From Siniperca chuatsi (lineage: Eukaryota > Chordata > Actinopteri > Centrarchiformes > Sinipercidae): a DNA stretch of 64,000 bases. Below the pieces are notes generated by a model that had not been told where the DNA came from, did not search any database, and was given only the letters and a program-made list of their open reading frames with translations. The position numbers were made by a program, and so were the translations under genes. The DNA is taken from contig NC_058045.1 of assembly GCF_020085105.1 (NCBI RefSeq), forward strand, positions 15,535,833 to 15,599,832. Direction: 5' to 3'. Positions 37,201 to 49,851 of this stretch are shown here, in pieces. Every line of letters begins with the position of its first letter. Within the stretch, counting starts at the first letter, position 1.

Positions 37201-40200
37201 CCAGACTCAGGTATTGAAGGCTGAGACAGTTCCTGTTCGAAAATCAATAGTTAATAGTTAAGCTTTGTGTAGATTATAGCTGGTTGTTTTGTTGTTGATT
37301 TTTAACAAATGAAAAGGTGTACATTTGAGTACATAAACATTTTGTATTAGATATCTTCAAATTCTTGCATGGTAAAATGTGAAATATTTCCAGAACATTT
37401 TGCATAATGAGAGCTAATGACTGAAAACTGTTGAACCTGCAAATCTATCATCAATGCAATCATACAGTCCAAATGTTATAAGTGCCACATTTGTAACCTC
37501 TAAACCAAGCTGTTTTCAGACATGAAATGCGAGCCAGTAGTGGTCTGCACATTGGACAAACAAAAGTTTTTGTTTTTTTGTTCAATTTGGAGACCTGAGT
37601 GAGCTGGACCACAGTTTGGAGCACAAATCTCGTCACATGGTGTGATTTTTTTTTTTTTAACCACAACTGGAGGTTTACCTGGACAGTTCTCTTAGAGTTT
37701 TGTTTGTTATAAGTGTGCAAGAAAGGTTCAAGAAGAGCAGGCAGGGACAGCCCTCGACAATTCTCTGAACCATCACATCCTGTTAAAAAGCAGAGATTTA
37801 AATGTTACCTTAACTTCTCTCAGCAAGGCAACTGTTACTACAGTGTATGGCACAGTGTAATATCACAATCAACAGTGCAGTAACAAACATTTAAACTACT
37901 TGGTTTTCATGAAATGGAATCAATAAAACTGAGTAAAACTTGGAAAAATCCCACCAGACACTGAACAAATACTTATCTGTGACGTACTGCAAAATCTTAA
38001 TAGACAAATATATTGTAATCTTAGATAAAAGACGTTGTTCAATGGATATTTTCAATGATTTAATGTAGGACATGGCTGATTTTGCTATCATCTATACATT
38101 ATCATTAGTCTTAACAATGTTTTACTTACTGTAACATTAAAGCACTCTGACACATTGAGCTCCTGGAGATTTCTGCATTCACCTAAGAAAACAGAATGCA
38201 GAGAAAACAAGTAAAGAGCAGAGAAATGGCTGGTCTTTTGCTTTGCTATAATTATTATATGTACATTGTGATATGATAAAGTAATATACGACATTTTGTC
38301 TTCTTTCATAGCTGTATATACATATTCCTATCTCTTACATAATGTGCCAGCTCTCACTTCTTCCGCAAGGCAAGCAGCAGTTGTGTTCCATCAACAATAA
38401 CACTATTCACCTTTGACCCATTGCTTCTGTGTCCAAGCCTGTTTTCATAAGACTTTCATCCCAAACTCCTGCTTACTGAAAGGACAATCCCTGCAGGGCT
38501 CAGGATGCGTGTGACCTCCTCTCTCCTTATAGCCTCCCTGCTCCTCCTTCTGCTCCCGTCCACCGAGATGAAAAGACCGGGGAAGGGCAGAGGCCTCAGA
38601 GGAGCAAGACACAAACTCACACGGGACAGGTGTGGATTTACTCTTGGCTCTAATTTGTTCAATCCATTTTCACCTACTCTAATGATGATGTCTAGACTGC
38701 GACAAGACATGAAATTCATTCATTTTTTGTGTGTTTGAAAACTGTCAGGGTGAGAGGTGTTGGGCGTCACAGCAGATCAAGCCCCTCCAGGCGTGTGGCA
38801 CCTGACTGCTCAGTGTTGACAGAATCTGGAGACGTCTTTGTAGACTGTCAGGACCGACACCTCACCTCCATTCCCACCTCACAGACATGGTCCAAAAAAC
38901 CCAAGCACCTCCTTCTAGCCCGCAACCGGATCAAAGTCCTTCGTGATGGGGCCTTCTTTGGATATGAGAGTTTAACTAGTCTGGACTTGCAGCAGAATCA
39001 GATCTCTTTAGTGGAGGAAGGGGCCTTCCAGGGCCTGACACGCCTTACAACCCTGCTGCTGCAACACAACCGCCTGGGAACACTTAGTGAGGAGGCCCTC
39101 ATCCCCATGCCAAACCTTCACTACCTACGTCTATATGATAATCCCTGGAATTGTCTCTGCCAGATGGACAGTCTCATACTCACTCTGCAGGTCCCAAGAA
39201 ATCGTAATCTAGGAAAACATGCCAGGTGAGTGATTCCACAAAAAGTGTTTGATCTATTGCTCGGATTCCACAGGTGTCACATCTGATTTCACCGTGACTT
39301 AACAGTGTTTCCTCTTCTAGGTGTGCAGAGCCCATCAGGCTAAAAGGCATGAAGTTGAAGCAGGTTGATCCCGAGTTACTCTGTAAAGAGACAGACCCAA
39401 CGGGCGATCCACAGGGTGACCAAACAGATCTCACATACCCAGTAGAGCCCATTCCAATTCGCACCAAACCAGACGCCACCACGTCTTGCCATACTTACCT
39501 TTTCCCCCAAATACGGATGGACTGCAGAAACCGAGGCAAGCTCACAATCAGCTTTTATTTTCCTAAATCAGTTTGATTAATTGTACCCTACTCTGAGCCT
39601 CACTGTGTTTTTAGAAATTCAGCACACATGTTTCTTATGCAACAGAGAGGTTAGGAAAAATTTGTACCGTCATGTCAGAGAGCTCGTATGTTCATGATAA
39701 AATATTACTGTTGCATGACTGGAATAACTTAACTTCCATCTCTCAAAGGGCCAGACACAGAACTGGCAAAGAGACACATCTGGTTTAACAGGTGTTTTCT
39801 ATTCAAGGTTACGTTGCTTGCTTCCTTAACCTCTGACTGATGCTATGTTATCATCATTTGTCACCTTATGAACAACTTGGACAGCATTAATAATAAGAAT
39901 AAGTCTATTGCAAAACATGCGAGGCATTTTAAATTTGCCTGAGAATAGAGTAAATCAAATAGTGTGTACTCCTACTGGCAGGCCTGGATTTTAGTATCAA
40001 ATTCAGGTTATGGATAGAGGCAGAGTATGAATCTCTCTGTGCCAATTTCTCAGCTACTTGACTTGCAGTACTAACTTGCAGTAGTAAACTCAATCTTTGG
40101 CTTGACAAATTTGGATGGTAGAGATGAAAAATCTTAATTCTACTTAAAAAATAATAATACTCAACATGTGGACAAAGCAGTACTATTTTTTGGGTAAAAT

Positions 40201-43200
40201 AATCAAATGTAGTAACCCCTTCTCCTCGATGTTTAGGTCTAACTGAGGTGCCCACGGGTATTCCAGAGGATGTTGTTCATATCGATCTGTCCCATAATTC
40301 AATCCATCATCTCAGAGCCAGAGATTTCCAAGGAGCGAGGAGCCTCAGAACCCTTAACATCAGTAATAACAACATGGAGCACATTGACACAGGTATCTGT
40401 GTTATTATTACTGCATAGCTATTAATCATTATCAGTGAATATTACAGTAGGTGCTTTTTATTTCCTGTAATATCCAGGATGAAAACCTACACAAACAAAG
40501 TTGTGTTTTTCTTCGGCTTATGTGGAAAGCCAAAAGGTTGAGAATACATTACACAACTGCTGCTGACTTCTGTTTCCCATTTCTCATTTTTAGAGACAGC
40601 TGGCATTCTGCCATCTTTGTGTATACAGTATTGGCTTTATTTTGTAGTGGGAAAAGCTGAGAGGGTTACAGACATAAAATGATCACTGTGCTTTAGTTAT
40701 TCAGACACCAGCCCTCACATTCCTATCAGAGTTTGATTGCACCACTGGCTTTTACCTTTAGTAATGGTTAATAATAAACAGCAACAGGTCTGTCTAAATA
40801 TAACTATACTGAGACAAGCAAGCAACAAATGGATGCTATGCCCATGCATCTCTTTCTCTTTTCTCTCCCAGCTTCCCTGTCTGGGCTCCTGCACCTTCAT
40901 GAGCTGGACCTGTCAGACAACAGCCTGCATTTTTTTGAGTACGGGGTTCTTGAAGACCTTTACTTCCTGTCACAGCTAAAACTGGGGGGAAACCCCTGGG
41001 TGTGTGACTATAGGTGGGTTATTCTGCTCAAATGTTTATAATATTTTTTTAGACAAATGCAAATAATTATTAATAAGTGATTGCATTTTCTCAGCATCCA
41101 CTACTTGGTGTACTGGCTGCGTCTGCACCCAGGGGTGAAGCACTCTGGCCTGCTGTGTCGTTCACCTCCTGAACATACTGGGAAGAGTGTGGAGGAGTAT
41201 GTGCATTCCTACAACACAGAGTGTCCAAAAGACAGACAGCACAGCAGAACAGATCAAGACCAAACGGACCCTCAGCTATGGAACACACCAATGGAAGTGC
41301 AGGGAGAGCTGGAGGAGGAGCTGGAGCCGAGCCACTTAAGAGCACCGCAGAAATACCAGATCATCAGGCTGTCCTGACTCAGTCTGACCTAAAATTTGAC
41401 TTTAAAAAGGCTCTTTGTTTTCTCTTCTTTCTTAGTTTACAACATAATTTTCCATCTGTATCAGATGGAGAAACTACATTTTTCAGTGTTGCTTCTATGT
41501 TTTGTGTTGTCTTTTTAATCAAAATATAAGAATGATCAACTTTTTGACTGTTTTGACAATTTATTCCTATAAGAACATGATCTGTACAGGTCAATGCACA
41601 CCTAAATGAAACATGGGTATTGCTCATGAAACACTTGTGACAAAAAAACCCCCATAACATCTAGCAACCAAATGTGCAAAACTCACTGATACATTTCAAG
41701 CTGGGCCATTTTAGAGACGTGCAGCCACGCAGGTTGAGGTGGATCACAAATGGGCGGTAGTTCTGCAGAATCTGTTTCATTGTGCTGTCTGTTATCCAGT
41801 CTTTCTCCACAGAGAAGTTGATCTAACAGGGAAACACATCAGGGGACATTTCTTCTCCTGTTTCAAGTGCAACTTTAAACACTGCTATAAATTAAATACA
41901 AGAAGCAATCTCTCAGTACAGACCTGACTCCACAATGTGCCTGACTGGATGATAGCTTTCCATGTGCAACACACCTCAGCACAATTTAGCCAGTCTCGCA
42001 ATTCTAAATATTGAAAGATCTGCAGAGAAAACAATCATATGACATATTTGATTAATTCATTCAGAAACATTTGAATTTCGTCTCTATTTATTTGATTAAT
42101 ATCTAAGTACTTTAAGGTATTCATTTTATCCATTCTTCCATAATGTTCTTGTAAATAAATATATAATAAGGTTTAGGTTTTAATCTCACACAACCAGCTG
42201 TCACTATGGATTCATTGCCTCCTCTGCCGCTGCCACTTTGCAAGGCAGTGTGATGTAAGTGTACAAGCAGCCTCTTTCTTTCTCCAAACATAGTCATGTT
42301 GAAGCACAATTTATCGGGAGAAGTGTTGGACAGAAACACCAGAGCAAATAAAGCCAGAACTGCACTCCCTCTGCTAGCGAATGTGAATCCAACACAAACA
42401 GGGGCTACAACTACCAGAAAGTGGAAGCTGAGTCAGAAAGATGTTTACTGGAGTTTATAGAATATTTGTAAACTATACAGCCACTGGTATGAAACTACTC
42501 CTATAATTATATAAGATAAAAAAAAATATATGATATGCAAAAAACAAAACAAAAACACAACAACACAGCAACAGATCTTGTGAGAGAGTTGTCCCATAAA
42601 CACAACCATTTCTGTGGTAATGGCTAATAGGTATACCAGACCATAATGAGCTGCAACTGACTGATTAATCAACTGGCCTCAAAGAGACTGAGGGCATATT
42701 TACAGTGGAGTCCCCTTTAAGTCTTACGTAACAGATATGATCTCATCACTGACTGCTTTTAGAACAGAGACATGAAGCTGCTACAGCTTTAAATGCAGGG
42801 CTATCATCGCTCTAATCAGGCTCATGAACTATAAAGAAAACATGAGTGGCACATGAATGCTGTGTAGTTTAAGAGGCACTACCTTCAGTGAGAGGCTGCT
42901 AGGGAGCAGTGAGAGTCCATCACATCCTTCCCCAATCTGGTGGACTTGTTTGCCGATTTCAATAAACCCCATTTCCAACATCTGCAAGATTCATATAAAC
43001 AAGAAATGTAGAAAATTGCAAGAATTCAATATATTTGTTTACTTAAATTCCAAATAAATTTATACCTTAAAGTACTCTTTTGTCCTCTTTGAGTCCTTTG
43101 CAACATTACGCCATGCAGCTATGATGCGCTTAAGGTGGCCACTGTTTAAAAGTCTCTCAAGTTTCTCGATGGCAACTAAGTCAAAAAGAAATTTTAGTCT

Positions 43201-46200
43201 TGTTTCAAATGTCCATCACTTTTGAACAGAACAAGTATTTGCATTTCTGCATCCTTTTTTAGCAGAGGATAACATGTAACTAAATTATTGCAACAATATG
43301 ATCACAAAGTTGGATTGTACTGAATCTCAAGACAAATTTAGTTTATAAAAGTAGAGTCAAGTCTCAGAGTTTAAGAGTGAAAGGTGCAAGGGGCAGAATG
43401 AGTCACAAAAATGGGTGTATACAGTGGGGAAGACATGAGTGTCAGGAAAGACTTACAGTTTGGACACATTTCTTAACCACACTGCATGTTTTCTCTGGCT
43501 GTATACACGGAGAGTTACAGCTTGTAAAAACAGTCGATCCACATTAGTTAAGCAAAAGCTCCTCATGATTACTTTTTCATTCAGAAATACTTGAGTAATT
43601 ACCTACCAGCCTGTGTCTTCTTGTGTAATTTTACACAGTTTGACCATTTGGTGAGTGCAACTCGCTGGCATTTCCTCTCATAATGCTTCTTTGTCATGTC
43701 CATCTTCAGAGCCAGCTCTGTGGTTCCTCTCTTACTCTGCGTAGTGAACCTCTTCCACTTCCTGTCCCCAAACAGCAAACACAGCTCATCATTAATTCAG
43801 TGAAAAGGTACGCAGGCAGAACCTGCATGAACTCAACAGGACAGGAGTCAGTAACATAATATAATTTAATCTCAAGTAACTTTTTTTCTAACGATGATCT
43901 CAACTGAAGCAGGTTGGGACATTCAGACAGGACAGAGTGACTGAATGGACAAAAGGCCAACAATGCAGAAGTCTGCACTGACAATGGACAGGTGAAAGGC
44001 AATCTGTGAAATAGGATATCCTCTTTAACTCGTCAACTTGTTAACAATGATCCAGAGAAAACATTCAGGACTTTCATCCACATGGGTCAAATTTCTGCTT
44101 AGAGTTACATCTGAGTCACTCTCTCCTGGTATTATGGATGTTTCATTAATATTTTTGTGGATCAATTTCAGAGGCTTGAACTTTTTGTGTGTGAGAGGTT
44201 AGGTGAATGTATTGAATCTATGTCTTCCTATCACTCATGTACAATCTATATATATCCAAGACATGTGGATTTACAAAAAGACATGAAGAGGAAGGCAACA
44301 GATGTTTTATCATCTTCCAGATGAATTGCTGGATAGTGATATTTAAGCCATCACCATGCAGCCCTTTGAGTAAATGCTCATTTTCACACAGCACCAGCTG
44401 TCTACAATCACCTAATTGCAATCAGTGTAAGCAGAATCTGAAAAGTTTTAGTATCCTTCCTTGCACTTTTCCTTTTATTCCTTGCTCTCAAACTTTGTGG
44501 AGAAAGTAAGGGTAGAGCATGACTGATTGTTAACCGGGCTGGTAGTTTTAATCAACAGTCTGCTGCTGTTGCTGTAGGTGGACACTGTGATTGAACTCAC
44601 TGACATGGCTCTTCCATTTGGGTAAATAAAATACAAGTGTATTTTTGGCTAAATTTGTTACTGTCTGTTACTGTTTTTTCTATCCAACTTTGTTGTTTTT
44701 CAGGGTTTCTTGGATTTGCACTCTGTTGTTATGGGGCTGCATTTGTTTTCCTCCTCAAAAAGGTAAGAATTTCTGTATTATTCCCCGAACAGTGTTCAAC
44801 CATACCAACCATGTATTGTCTGTTTATTCCCTGATAGGTTACAATATTGCACATGGCTACTCTCTCAATGAAGATGAATTCAGTAGCCATGTAGGTGTGC
44901 TTGGTCCACAAACTTCAAACCAGTTTCATTCTGGAGCATCTTTAAACACAAACCATGACTCTTTCAGTCCAAGGGATGAGATGCAAGCTATGAGACTCCA
45001 AAACTTTGTTTCCCTTGAGAGTGAACCAGTACACCGTGAAAACAATGAGGATGCTAGCTCTGTTACTAGCCTCAGTGAAGAGATGGTGCAAAGCAAACCA
45101 GACTCAGGACATGAGCCAGATAAGTTTTTAGTGGCCCCCTCCGCTCCCCCTGAGCATGAAAGTTATGCTTATCGACACCCCTTTGGCTTTTTAGTGAAAG
45201 AGCACACACAACAGAAAACTATGGAGGGCATCAGTTTCCCAACAATCAACGATTTCAAACAGTTTATAGAGACAATGAAACGCTCCTTCTTAATGCCAGG
45301 AAGTGACTTGAGTAAACATTTTCAAACAGCACAGGAAGTTATGGAAAACGAGATAGCTTTTAATGCTCAAAATATTGAAGGAGAGCCTGACACAAGCTAT
45401 AGGTCTAATTCTGCACAAGAAGGCACTGCCCATGATGACGCCGGTGAAAATGAAGTCTGGAGTGAACCTATAAATACAGTGTTTGAACAAGGTGAACAGG
45501 GCGCCAACTACCAAATGCCAAGGGAAAGTCTCTTTGCCCCTGATCCTATCAACTACACAGCAAGTCTCATTTCTACCAGTGTTTATGACAACCAAGACTC
45601 GGGCCTGGACTCTGCTCTCTACCCACACCATCATTTAGCAGCCCCAGAGCATGTTTCAAGTAATTATGGAAGTTTTGACAACGGTGGCATTTCTGGGGAA
45701 AACCATGATATTTTCACAAATGCTCCTGATGTGGGAAACGAAGATATTCAGTCAACAAGCTACAAGCTCCCCGAACAAATACCCTCTGGCTTATTCTTTG
45801 GAGAGGGTTTTTCTTTTAGTGGCCAATTGACTGCATCCCCTGTCAACCCTCCAAACAGCCCATCTCAAGATTTCAGCTACTACTCAAGTGAGACATCCAA
45901 TATAACACCTCTAACCTCTGAGAAGAATATCCAACAACCAAACTATACAACTCACGGTAAAGACTCTTTAACAGGGTATCAAAAACCATCTGGTGGCTTT
46001 GAACTTGGTGAAGATTTCCAAAGTGAGGAGCTAGGCAGAGTGACTCCAGCCAATGTCCTTTCTGCCCCAAAGCCCCCGTCTTTGAATTCCTATGGCAAAA
46101 GTTTATATGTCAGTGCATCAAGAGGTCAACTCTACATCCCTGACAAACCAAAACACAGGGGAAGACAAAGCGTATCATTTCAGGCATATCAACCCGCTGT

Positions 46201-49200
46201 TGGCAAGGAATCAAAGGATATAAACTACACTCCCACCGTCCACCTGCGTGTATCTAGTGGCTCCGTTTCTTCAGGCTCTGAAAACCTTTCACCACAGAGT
46301 AGTAGTGGTCATGTGGGAGTTCAGACAAGCAGCCCACATGATGCTCAGAATGAAGTCCGATCCCACCCAGTGTTTACTGTGAAACCTTCCAGCTCTCTTC
46401 ACGGCTCAAGCAGGCATGATGGCTATCTCGGAGACCAGAGAGTCAGTGTTAATCAGGCAAAAGATGAGGAGAAATCAGACCCTTCCAAGCAGAATCTAGT
46501 CTCTGCCATTCAGGAACCAAAACAAATGACTGACAATACCCTGATTCCCATTTCTATTGGCTTAGATTCAACTCAGAGTGGTATCTCCTCTCAGGTTGGA
46601 GGTGGTTATGGAGATTTCAACTCTCTAACTAACTTAGCTCCAACGTCAGCATTGGAGAGAGCCTTTTCAAGATTAGTTGGCAATGAAGACATGTCCAGGA
46701 ACTTTGGCATCAAGAATAAGATCTCTGATAGGTTTCCAACTGGTGCTATACTTGGTGCCAGAAATCCCCAGGGCTCATTTTCTACCCCACAAAGACGAGG
46801 CATTAGTGGCTATGTGGGTGCAACCAGAGCTGGCCTTCTACAGACCTCCATACAACCGTCCAAAGTACGGAAGCGTCCAGCCAATGTGAATAAAGAGCCT
46901 GGCAACATGGCCTACTGGCCTCCTAAACCGCTGTCTGCAGCCAAAGTTTCTGGTTCTACTTTAAGTGGTGTCTTTCGGAGAAATGGTGGCAACACAAAAA
47001 GGCTTCCTCCTCAAACGGGCTCCAATATGTCACCATCTGTAAACACACATGTTGTGAAGTCCAGAAACAGCTATGTAAGGGGCAAAGTATCTCTATCAAA
47101 GACCCGTTACACACCATATCAGCTGGATGAAGGCAAAACCGGTAAACACCAATGGGATCCAAGGCAACGTAAATACAAGAACACTATATCCTACAATGTC
47201 AAAGGATTTGAAGAACAGTAAAGGTGAATCAACACTCTATCATCTATTATCTATCTAGTTTGCTGGTGAATATAACAGTTAGGTTTAGTTCTAATTAATC
47301 AAACACTTCTCACATCTCAAACTTCAAAATCAATTAAACTTAGGGGTAAATAAGACTACTTTTTTTAAAGCTGTAGGATTGCATTGGAGGCAAATATGCA
47401 AATACCAAAAATCTAGAGACAATTTACATCTAAAAGTCACTGTAGCCGACCAGCCTTTTGAGGAGAGGTAGAACTTGAGAACTTGAGAAAACGGCTGAAA
47501 AATTGACCTAGTATGAAAATTGTCTGTTGGTACTACAAGTTTGTTGTTTTTTGTCGTCTTTGCTATTATCGTAGGTGGAATTGCTGACAGCAAGTCCTTG
47601 TGCAAATATGGGTAAGTATTCATATTTTGAATGCTTAATGCTCACACAACTGAAAACTGAATTTGGAAATCAATTTTTTTTTTTTTGCCCCCCCCCCCAA
47701 AAGGATCTGTTGCCATCTTCAAATGGGAGGAAAATCAAGTTTCTGCAGTTCTACATACATCTGCTCTAATTAGTAAAGGCATGAACTTCAGTCTTGTTTA
47801 GCTAAAACTTCACTTAGTGCTTGTTAGGCTGCACTTTAGTCAAACAGGCTGACAAAAAAAGAAACTACTTGAATGGTGACGTGTCTAATGGCCCTTTGTT
47901 CCTTTTTCCACTCAAGAAATTCCTAATCAAACCCTCATGTGTTGATTGGGAAAGCAATACTGCAAGCCTACCTGAAGCAAGAGCTTGTTAAATGTTTCCT
48001 GTAACAGGAGTAGGCCTTCTCGAACAGACAAAAGGACAGCTAGAAAAGAATACGGAACAGCAATTATTATAAAAGCACTAAAACCAATATAATTTGAGTC
48101 TGAACAATGTGTCTGAGAAAGCTGGGCCTCAACCTGACTTTTGTATACTTGGTATGTATACTACTAAACCATACTGTACCATGGTGTCATGTGGGCCCAC
48201 ATAGACAGTGTCCACAGTCCTACGTGTCAGAGAGGTTGTTGCAGTGTGCTGTTCTGCATCAGCAACAAACTTGTGCCTCCAAAGAAGAAGGAAGTTGAAA
48301 TCAAAACAGATCGTGTCTAGTGTGCATTTGTATCTTTGAATGATTTGGAGCTCACAGACAGATTTAACAGAAACCGTATGCTACTTAACTGTTAAAAATA
48401 GTAATGGAGTTATTAGTTACTAGTGGAAGAAGTAATACATGTTATGTCAAGATTAAACCGTTGTAAATGTACATGACCTGTAGTGACCACTCGTTTAACT
48501 TTAAAACATGATTTTTCAAAATTAACAAAGACCATATAATATTCTCCATCAAAAATGTTCTCTAAAAATGAATTATGCCTGTAAGTGCTGACACTGGTGC
48601 TTAGGATCCCCAGGGGTGTTGCTTTTGAAAGTCACTTTAAGTACAGTGGTGAAGGTCTAGAAAATCTATGTACTGTACATCCACATAGAGAACTTAATTG
48701 TTGCGAGTATGTACTTAAAGAGGCACTTAAAAATCTGTTACTGTGAGCAAATGAACAATGGTGGGCAATGTAACCAGAGTAGGACATGATGCAATTGGAA
48801 ACACAATGTGACTCATTTTAGTTTAGTTTTGTACAAGCTTTCCCTTTCAGTGACTTACATTTTGGGGTCAGAGATGGAATGTAGAGGAAAAATTAGGTTT
48901 TCTTTGACATGGACTTTTAATCTTCACTCCTCAACATTTGTCAGCCTACTATGACTGTCACTCCCAGCAGTAAAATAAAACTTGAGAAAGTGAGCCACCA
49001 AGTGTCCGTCTCAAGGAAAGTCACAAGAAAGCAGGTCTACCTACCAGTCAACATCCTGAAGATTATCATGCCCCTGCAAGGCCATAAGAGTGTCTTTCAG
49101 AAACTGTATTGGGTCACTGGGACATGACAGGCATGAAGCTGTCAATAAGGCCTATTGTCAAAGAAAATGAAATAAAGATAGGAATTACTTTTCACATTCA

Positions 49201-49455
49201 GGAAAAATAAATATTCAAGTGGTGATAAGTCAACTACATAGGTAGTAATCAAACAGTGAACTGAATGTGCATTAACTACTTAAGAACTGACCTGAGCTCA
49301 TGTTTTCTGTAACGTTACATGTAACTAACTAGCTTAACTAACATAACGTTACCAACATTTCTACACAAGACAACTTCGCTTACCTTATATATTTGTGGCA
49401 GGCAGTGTTTCAGTTCGCACTCTTTCAGAAGAGGCTTTGCGTTTGCTACAGCCAT
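34291..49455 (-). CDS. fbxl13: FBXL13 (DRC6), F-box and leucine-rich repeat protein 13
   Basis: Twenty-one minus-strand exons: 49455-49384, 49151-49045, 48276-48224, 48039-47972, 43757-43607, 43175-43066, 42981-42883, 42019-41924, 41822-41687, 38182-38130, 37779-37679, 37232-37103, 36628-36530, 36334-36214, 36105-35943, 35853-35734, 35643-35520, 35420-35340, 34979-34845, 34732-34569, 34483-34291. Phases agree throughout, giving 791 residues (human 735). The F-box spans about 212-252 (LSLKIFQYLELRDWLNCAEV, WKAII, LWSQ). Cysteine-containing leucine-rich repeats follow to about 725 (HLNLSGC, ELNVSHCSQITD, ELDVSGC). A Trp-rich tail ends the protein. FBXL13 is DRC6 of the nexin-dynein regulatory complex in motile cilia; a ubiquitin-ligase role is also reported. 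Acceptor 43757 for exon 5 is the least certain junction; a site four bases upstream would break phase. An X-box lies 134 bases before the ATG. LRRC17 and a second gene are nested on the other strand. Confidence 0.92.
35051..35080. repeat. (ATCT)n microsatellite
   Basis: Seven to eight clean tetranucleotide units in an FBXL13 intron. Confidence 0.95.
38505..41377 (+). CDS. lrrc17: LRRC17, secreted leucine-rich repeat protein, nested in FBXL13
   Basis: Six exons: 38505-38629, 38749-39225, 39321-39535, 40237-40392, 40872-41013, 41095-41377, phases consistent, 465 residues (human 441). Residues 1-20 are a signal peptide (MRVTSSLLIASLLLLLLPST). Two LRR blocks follow, each with a C-terminal cap (NPWNCLC and NPWVCDY). 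The second block closely matches human: DCRNRGLTEVPTGIP, LDLSDNSLHFFEYGVLEDLY, SIHYLVYWL, NTECPKD. LRRC17 is an extracellular protein reported to restrain RANKL-driven osteoclast formation. The whole gene lies within one FBXL13 intron (38183-41686) on the opposite strand, as in human. Intron 3 has a GC donor (CGAG/GCAAGC); only this junction restores the conserved DC.....L..VP..IP sequence. Start chosen for the signal peptide. Confidence 0.93.
44605..47221 (+). CDS. Unrecognised secreted, cysteine-free, disordered protein nested in FBXL13
   Basis: Three exons, 44605-44621, 44704-44762 and 44838-47221, join in phase (2, then 1) to give 819 residues. The two tiny first exons build MALPFGVSWICTLLLWGCIC, a clear signal peptide with likely cleavage before FPPQKG; reading through the introns instead loses it. 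The mature part has no cysteine that I can find. It is rich in Ser, Asn, Gln, Pro and Gly, and has N-glycosylation sequons (NYTASL, SNITPL, NYTTHG). The N-terminal two thirds are acidic; the last 170 residues are basic with aromatic residues (RQRKYKNTISYNVKG). This suggests an extracellular matrix, egg-coat or mineralisation-type protein, but I recognise no family. A donor just after the stop (AAAG/GTGAAT) and an acceptor near 47574 hint at a 3' UTR intron. The gene lies wholly in FBXL13 intron 4, antisense to it. The unbroken 2.4 kb frame makes chance unlikely. Confidence 0.75.
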
Positions 49456-49588
49456 ATCTTGTCTTTGACACATTTGCAAAGTAGAATTATTATCGAGGTA
49501 TGGAGTACCTTACTAACTAGCTAGCGCTTGTTTCATTTAGCGTTTGTCAGATTTTGCCTGGTGCTCCATCTCCCTTTGGAAGTTCAAC

Positions 49589-49601
49589 GTTGCCAGGTAA
49601 C
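49589..49601 (-). promoter_or_regulatory. X-box (RFX site) upstream of FBXL13
   Basis: GTTGCCAGGTAAC fits the RFX X-box consensus GTNRCC, 0-3 bases, RGYAAC at both half-sites. It lies 134 bases upstream of the FBXL13 ATG. RFX factors with FOXJ1 drive motile-cilia genes, and FBXL13 encodes a dynein regulatory complex subunit, so the site is probably functional. Confidence 0.75.
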
Positions 49602-49851
49602 GAAGCAAGTAAAACTTCTAAGTAACGTTGGACAACTAATGCGTTGCAGCAAGATTTAAATGTAACGTAGTGTACAGGGTCAACGGTGTGACTCACGTGA
49701 ATTTTCAGTTAACAAATTACACATGTTAACAGTTTAACCCTAACACTTTTGTTCCAAAAATATTTTGAAAGCTAAGATTTTGTTTATAGCTAGAAACTCA
49801 TTGCTAATCACCCAGCAAAAGATTTGGTCGGCCACTCCGAGCTGGCCGCGG

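Noticed and set aside
44645-44837. Unspliced start of the nested 2.4 kb frame
   Set aside because: Reading through gives no proper start and includes two sequences with clear donor and acceptor sites; splicing yields a signal peptide in phase.
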